From Capniomyces stellatus (taxonomy: Eukaryota > Kickxellomycota > Harpellomycetes > Harpellales > Legeriomycetaceae), in assembly GCA_001661515.1 (NCBI GenBank), contig LUVW01000015.1, forward strand, positions 593,035 through 603,952: DNA of 10,918 bases, in the 5' to 3' direction. Each line of letters begins with the position of its first letter. Position 1 is the stretch's first letter. The notes below the pieces were generated by a model that did not search any database, was not told the origin of the DNA, and saw only the letters and a list, made by a program, of their open reading frames with translations. Positions 6,833 to 10,918 of this stretch are shown one piece after another. The position numbers were made by a program, and so were the translations under genes.

Positions 6833-8547
6833 ATGTTAACAAGTTACTACAGTTCCTCACAACAGTAAGAATGTAATAAGAATGGTAGCTTTACTATTTC
6901 CTCTCTCCATTTATGTGGATGGGGATTAAGACGAGTTTAGGGATTTGAGTTTGGAATTCAATTTGGATTATTTTGTCTGATTTAGCAATAGATTTGTTTA
7001 CAAACCAATCGAGTACGAGGTGCTGATGAAAAGTAAAAAGCAGCGAGTAAATAAAACAACGAACATTGAAATAGGGATTCTTTTCTTTAGCAGTTAGTAA
7101 CCTTCAACTACTACTTGTTCTTGTGCCTTATTACTCTTTGTTTTGATATTCCAAGTATACATTTATAAAGTATATGCTGGTTTGGATATTACTTTCGATA
7201 CTCTGTTGTTATGGATATATAGCTGGAATGTAAGTAGCGAGTAAATAACATCAAAAAAAACAATCTTCAATTTATAATAAAATCTAGTTATTCAAAAGAT
7301 TGGAAGGATTCTAAGAGTTAGAGAAGAAGTTATCTGCACCGCAGTAGTTTATTTTAAACGGTTTTATTTAAAGTAAGTTGTGTGAAAACACTTTTTTGGT
7401 CAGCAAAAGACAGGTATTTAGGAGGGCATTCGTGCAGATAAGACTTTTATATTTGTTAGTAATACTGTGTGTATATTTGTAGAAATGAGTATAATTTGGT
7501 TAATCCGTACTTGATGGCGAGTGTTTCGATATACTTGGCTTGTAAGATTGAGGAGACACCGCACCATCTTAGGACAGTTTTGAAAGAGACAAAGTCTGTT
7601 TTAGAAGGTAACAGTAAATGACATTTATTGTTGGTGTCGGTAATATGTATATGGTTTTACTCTGCATGAAACTAAAACGGCCATTTTAAACTTGTAGAGA
7701 TGTCAAAGTCGATTGAGTTCAACTTTACAAATCAAGACATTGCGGAGTGCGAAGGCTATTTACTAGAAGAAATGGACTTCTACCTCATCATTTTCCATCC
7801 GTTTAGGATGCTTGTAAAGTAATACAACAGGTTCATGTTTAAAATACCCCCCCCCCTCCCCCATAACTCACCGCTATATATTTGTTTGAACTTGAAGCAA
7901 TTGAGTTGAGTTTACTGCTTTCCGCTTTATAACAATTGTCTCCGCTATTCTTTTTCTTAGATTTGGAAACGAACTGTGTTTAGATAAATCCAGTCTTCAG
8001 CTGGCTTGGTAAAATGGGCAAAAATATTCTCTAACAAGCATTTAATTACATATAAATTTTCTTTTTAATTAAATGTACATACAAACTCTTTTTGACGCTT
8101 CTTTTAGTCTCTGCTTTAATTCCAGAGATATGTTCAGCCAAACTTATCAAATCTGTGCAACCTCCCCTCCACCCATAGGTTTATTGTTAATGACGCGTAT
8201 TGCTCTGATCTACCTCTACTATTTCCGCCCCACCAGATAGCTGCTGCCAGCTTATACGTGGTTTTAAACACCACAAACTCTGAGCCAAACTCAAAAGCTC
8301 AAGATTTTTTCGATAAGCTGGACTCTGACTTTCAAGACGTAAGCTGAAAACATATTGACGAATTACAAATTCTAGTTTCTTGCTTTTTGGCATATTTACG
8401 CAATACAGCTTATTCATTTTTCCTACTGTATTTTGGCTATAGATTATAGCGATTTCCAACGAAATTCTAAATATTGTGTGTATCAAAAGCAAATTTAAGG
8501 ACACTCGGACAATAGATTTCATTAGAAACAGCATTCTAAACCAATAG
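6833..8547 (+). CDS. SSN8: Cyclin C (Srb11/Ssn8), Mediator CDK8-module cyclin, eight exons
   Basis: Exons are 6833-6864, 6986-7092, 7288-7372, 7483-7607, 7698-7818, 7961-8008, 8179-8338 and 8443-8547 (783 nt, 260 aa), joined by seven introns of 90-195 nt. All introns start GT (mostly GTAA) and end TAG, and every junction keeps the frame. The N-terminus MLTSYYSSSQ matches the cyclin C start ('NFWxSS/STQ'). Then come VICTAVVYFKRFYLK (61-75), the cyclin-box IYLACKIEETPHHLR (91-105) with the Lys/Glu pair of the CDK interface, YLLEEMDFYLIIFHPFR (137-153), and AWFIVNDAYCSDLPLLFPPH opening the second cyclin fold. Human cyclin C is 283 aa; this protein ends soon after the second fold. In the family it activates Cdk8/Srb10 in the nucleus to modulate RNA polymerase II transcription. 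An in-frame stop at 6791 supports the ATG at 6833. The exon 2 donor (GTTAGT) and the 32-nt first exon are the least certain parts. Confidence 0.93.
7847..7862 (+). repeat. C10-T-C5 tract in cyclin C intron 5
   Basis: Ten cytosines, one thymine and five cytosines lie in the intron between exons 5 and 6, about 100 nt upstream of the acceptor. This is unusual in a window this AT-rich. It is prone to length error in sequencing and replication. Confidence 0.85.
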
Positions 8548-9097
8548 TCTAATTACTTGACTCTTTGGTATTATCATTTAATCCGAAAAACTCCTTATAA
8601 CTGTGCTTACTAATTTCTAGTCTAATCTTTAAAACATCAATTATATTTGACCTTACGAGCAACCAAATACTCAATGTGCTATTTCAATAAAAAAAATATA
8701 TAAATTCAATGTGCTTTTTCTATTGTGTAAATTATACCCTTATTTAAAGTAAAGTATGTTATAAATGGCCCCTATCTCCAGACTCTTTGCTTATATACTG
8801 CGAAATTTGGGTTTTTACTATTTTGAAATATTTAGGCTCAAGTTCTATAAACAATAGCTAACCTTCAATTGTCAAACTTTGACCTATAAGGATTGTGACG
8901 ATTTTTCCTTGAAAGTTGCAAATAACAATGATTATTATCGTGAAATGTATGTACAATTCATTTAGAATTTTACTGATTAACAAGCAAATCCGTAATAAAT
9001 TGGGCAAAGCTTGTGTCAATTGCACCAATTAATCGAATAGAAATGGCGTTGTAAAATCAATCGAGTCAAAATGTAAAATTAGTTTAATGGCTTATTT
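8548..9097. other. Gene-free AT-rich region downstream of cyclin C
   Basis: A 550-bp stretch without a supportable exon. An AATAAA at about 8686 could serve the cyclin C transcript. The decamer TCAATGTGCT occurs on both sides of that signal (about 8671 and 8708). No tRNA or other RNA gene was recognised. Confidence 0.55.
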
Positions 9098-9567
9098 ATG
9101 GGCGCAAGTTGGTTCATTGATGAAACAATTGAATTGAAACGACTGAATGAAAATGAAAAGTTCCTTTCAAGTATGTTGACCAAGTAGATGTAAATAGCCA
9201 ACTATTCAAAATGGCAACAATACAAACCTAAACGTTCACTCGAGTCATTTTTTGAGTCTATTATTCAGCATCCAATTGTAGAAATTGTAAGGTGATAATT
9301 AAGCTAAAAGTACATCAAAAACGCTTTGAAAAGAGTAAATTGAAAGAAGTTATGAGCAAAGTATAGTGGATTTAATAAATGTAAAAGCAGACAAAACAAA
9401 AGAGTTGGTGATTAGCCTGTGGATATGATAGAGGAGTAAAGGAAAACTACAAACCTAAAAGCAAAACTTTGGATATGCTGGGAAAAGAAAAAGCGATAAC
9501 TGAATTAAACGACACAAATACCAGGAAATCAAAAAAAAAAACCAAGGTGGTCCCTTATACTGAATAG
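9098..9567 (+). CDS. Tentative short spliced gene, function unknown
   Basis: Gene-like coding stretches lie close together but in different frames. The ATG at 9098 opens a run (MGASWFIDETIELKRLNENE, then KFLS) ending at a good donor GTATGT (9171). A stretch around 9304-9360 reads LKVHQKRFEKSKLKEVMSK. A last stretch (9416-9567) reads GYDRGVKENYKPKSKTLDML and later KSKKKTKVVPYTE before TAG. One consistent model has exons 9098-9170, 9269-9334 and 9416-9567, with introns of 98 and 81 nt bounded by GT..AG and in matching phase, giving a basic protein of about 96 aa. Another candidate segment (SFFESIIQHPIVEI, 9245-9286) is left out by this model and would need very short introns. I recognise no family. 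A decayed gene or chance open frames are real alternatives. Confidence 0.3.
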
Positions 9568-9748
9568 TTTCAAAAAAGTAAAATCGATAGCACTAAATAC
9601 AACCCAGGATAAACTAATAGGTTTTAAAATCAAATAAAACAAAAATTCTACTGCCAAAAGTTAATGTATAAACATTAGATTGATAAATTAAACAACGAGG
9701 TGAAGGTAGCCAAGATAGTTGATAAATTCAATAAAACAACTAGCTGGC

Positions 9749-10918
9749 ATGGATACAGACACGCCAAAGACGTCAAACGCGCCAAAAACATCAATCAGCG
9801 ACAAGGAAAGGGGCAGGGGAAGGGACAGAGACAGTAAGAAGATTAGACGGTATGGAAAAGTTGGTAGCGGTAGTTCGGGGACCATACTGTTAAACAGCAT
9901 AAACAATGAACTGAACATAGAAAACTCAAAGGTAAGGCTATCCGAGTCCCCTGTTTTCAGCATCAGCGCACTGCCAAGCCCTGACATCAGTGCAAACACC
10001 AACAATGCTATGAACACTGGCACCGGCTTTGGCTTTGGCACAAGAAGCGGACTAAAGAAGAATCAGGGTGATGTATTGGCAGCTAATGGGGGGCTGAACT
10101 TGGTGAAAAGCCCAAATACTGCACCAAAGAATATAAATGTGGTGCCAAGAAGCATAAAGGTGGCGCCAAAGAGCGCTGAGGAGTTCAACATGCAGATAGG
10201 ACTGGACAAAAGCTTTGCTTCAAATATTGGTTTGAGGTTTGAAAATTTGAACAAAGTTATAGAAAGCCAAGAACCCAATACTGATTTTGATTTTGATTTT
10301 GATCCTGGTGTTGATGCCGGTGTTGATGTTAGTGCTAGTGATAGTATCGGTATATGCACGGATATCAGTGGCGACAGCTACGGGAATGATATAAATAGAT
10401 CATATGTAGCAAAACCCTTAAAAACAAAAAGTGAACTTGATCGAAAAAAGAATGAAAAAAAGATTTATGTTCCACTAGATGAAGCTGGTATGTGGGACAA
10501 AAAATTCAAGAAAGAGGCATTGTCAGCAAAAACCAGTGAAAGAACTAATGATGGCAGAAATAAAGAAAAATTTAAATCCACAATGAATGACGACCCGGTC
10601 AACGCCAACAAACTCAAAAGTGCAAGGAAGAATTCTGAAGGCAGTAGGCTAGCAGAAAGAAAGCCAGTGTATGAAAATTTAAAGAGTAACGGTAGATATT
10701 TAAAGAGTGGTGATGGGGATTTCAAAATTAAGAGCGGTGTGTTAAGAGGAAATGATAAACATGGAATCTTTGACGAGCTGTATAAAAAGATAGAAAGCGG
10801 TAATCAGCGCAGACCCAAGGTGGAGAAGAAATTGGCACAAGTAGATTGTATATTGGAACCTAGAAGTGCAACAGAGAGAATCGAGAGCGGCGAGAATAAG
10901 GAGAGCAGTGAGAATAAT
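9749..10918 (+). CDS. Low-complexity, probably disordered protein of unknown function, 3'-partial
   Basis: An uninterrupted frame runs from the ATG at 9749 to the window end (390 codons); the nearest upstream in-frame stop is TAG at 9716, so this is the first Met. The product is rich in Ser, Asn, Lys, Asp and Gly, with no hydrophobic core, signal peptide or membrane segment. Features in order: a basic Arg/Lys patch (about 21-34, ERGRGRDRDSKKIRR) that could be a nuclear localisation signal; a GFGFG stretch; a heptad-like repeat APKNINV-VPRSIKV-APKS (125-142); an acidic run DFDFDFDPGVDAGVDVSASD from 179; and a Lys-rich second half with YVPLDEAGMWDKKFKK. The codon composition is less AT-rich than the flanks, supporting a real gene. 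No intron is seen in the part present. No family recognised; the C-terminal part that might identify it is outside the window. Confidence 0.75.
   Translation, partial: MDTDTPKTSNAPKTSISDKERGRGRDRDSKKIRRYGKVGSGSSGTILLNSINNELNIENSKVRLSESPVFSISALPSPDISANTNNAMNTGTGFGFGTRSGLKKNQGDVLAANGGLNLVKSPNTAPKNINVVPRSIKVAPKSAEEFNMQIGLDKSFASNIGLRFENLNKVIESQEPNTDFDFDFDPGVDAGVDVSASDSIGICTDISGDSYGNDINRSYVAKPLKTKSELDRKKNEKKIYVPLDEAGMWDKKFKKEALSAKTSERTNDGRNKEKFKSTMNDDPVNANKLKSARKNSEGSRLAERKPVYENLKSNGRYLKSGDGDFKIKSGVLRGNDKHGIFDELYKKIESGNQRRPKVEKKLAQVDCILEPRSATERIESGENKESSENN

Noticed and set aside
7174..7229. Signal-peptide-like run MLVWILLSILCCYGYIAG followed by GTAAGT, as a possible first exon of cyclin C
   Set aside because: Its phase (two bases left over) does not match the exon at 7288, and cyclin C has no signal peptide. 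The 6833 and 6986 exons give the correct N-terminus in phase.
7396..7460. Possible exon KRQVFRRAF... upstream of the cyclin-box exon
   Set aside because: It resembles the RQQV...YF helix only loosely. The true match (VICTAVVYFKRFYLK) lies at 7330-7372 and splices in phase to 7483, placing this segment inside the intron.
8187..8534. 115-codon - strand open frame
   Set aside because: It is antisense to cyclin C exons 7 and 8 and shows no domain of its own.
9171..9387. Very short introns (27, 17 and 27 nt) to join all protein-like stretches of the tentative gene
   Set aside because: All introns supported elsewhere in the window are 90-195 nt; introns this short would be exceptional, so a normal-size model was preferred at low confidence.
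9845..9880. RRYGKVGSGSSGTI resembling the glycine-rich loop of a protein kinase
   Set aside because: No VAIK lysine, HRD or DFG motif follows in the next 350 residues; the surrounding sequence is low-complexity.
9688..10725. - strand open frames 9688-10041, 10063-10359 and 10465-10725
   Set aside because: They are antisense to the continuous + strand frame from 9749, with hydrophobic, Ser/Pro/Leu-rich composition typical of shadows.

Overview
The window looks like part of a fungal nuclear chromosome. It is AT-rich, its genes are split by GT..AG introns of about 80-200 nt, and it carries the end of a chromodomain Ty3/Gypsy retrotransposon. Three housekeeping genes can be rebuilt across their introns. 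An early-diverging fungus is plausible given the intron density and base composition, but this is inference; nothing here fixes the taxon.

Left flank (1-2344): positions 1-285 are the last 94 codons of a Ty3/Gypsy polyprotein (integrase tail plus chromodomain). A polypurine tract (295-303) and a candidate 269-bp 3' LTR (307-575, TGTCA...TGACA) with two near-perfect hairpins follow. Positions 576-2344 hold no supportable gene, only AT-rich sequence with scattered hairpins.

Housekeeping block (2345-8547): (i) a three-exon + strand gene for the ASCC2/Cue3 (Rqt3) ribosome-quality-control factor, 2345-4961, 757 aa, with a 26-bp minisatellite in its second intron; (ii) converging on it, a three-exon - strand gene for the cytosolic Fe-S assembly factor Cia2 (MIP18/CIAO2), 6007-5222, 157 aa; (iii) diverging from Cia2 across 825 bp, an eight-exon + strand cyclin C gene (Srb11/Ssn8, Mediator kinase module), 6833-8547, 260 aa. 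Splicing keeps the frame at every junction in all three. They act in separate processes (stalled-ribosome rescue, Fe-S protein maturation, transcription), and no operon-like logic is expected.

Right flank (8548-10918): a gene-free AT-rich stretch, then a tentative short spliced gene (9098-9567) of unknown function, then a 390-codon open frame (9749 to the window end) for a low-complexity, probably disordered protein whose 3' end is outside the window.

I found no convincing evidence of a novel multi-gene system. The points most worth a second look are the minisatellite that multiplies a branch-site-like motif inside the RQT3 intron, the paired hairpins in the putative LTR, the CCAAT/CACGTG cluster between CIA2 and cyclin C, and the two unrecognised right-end genes.
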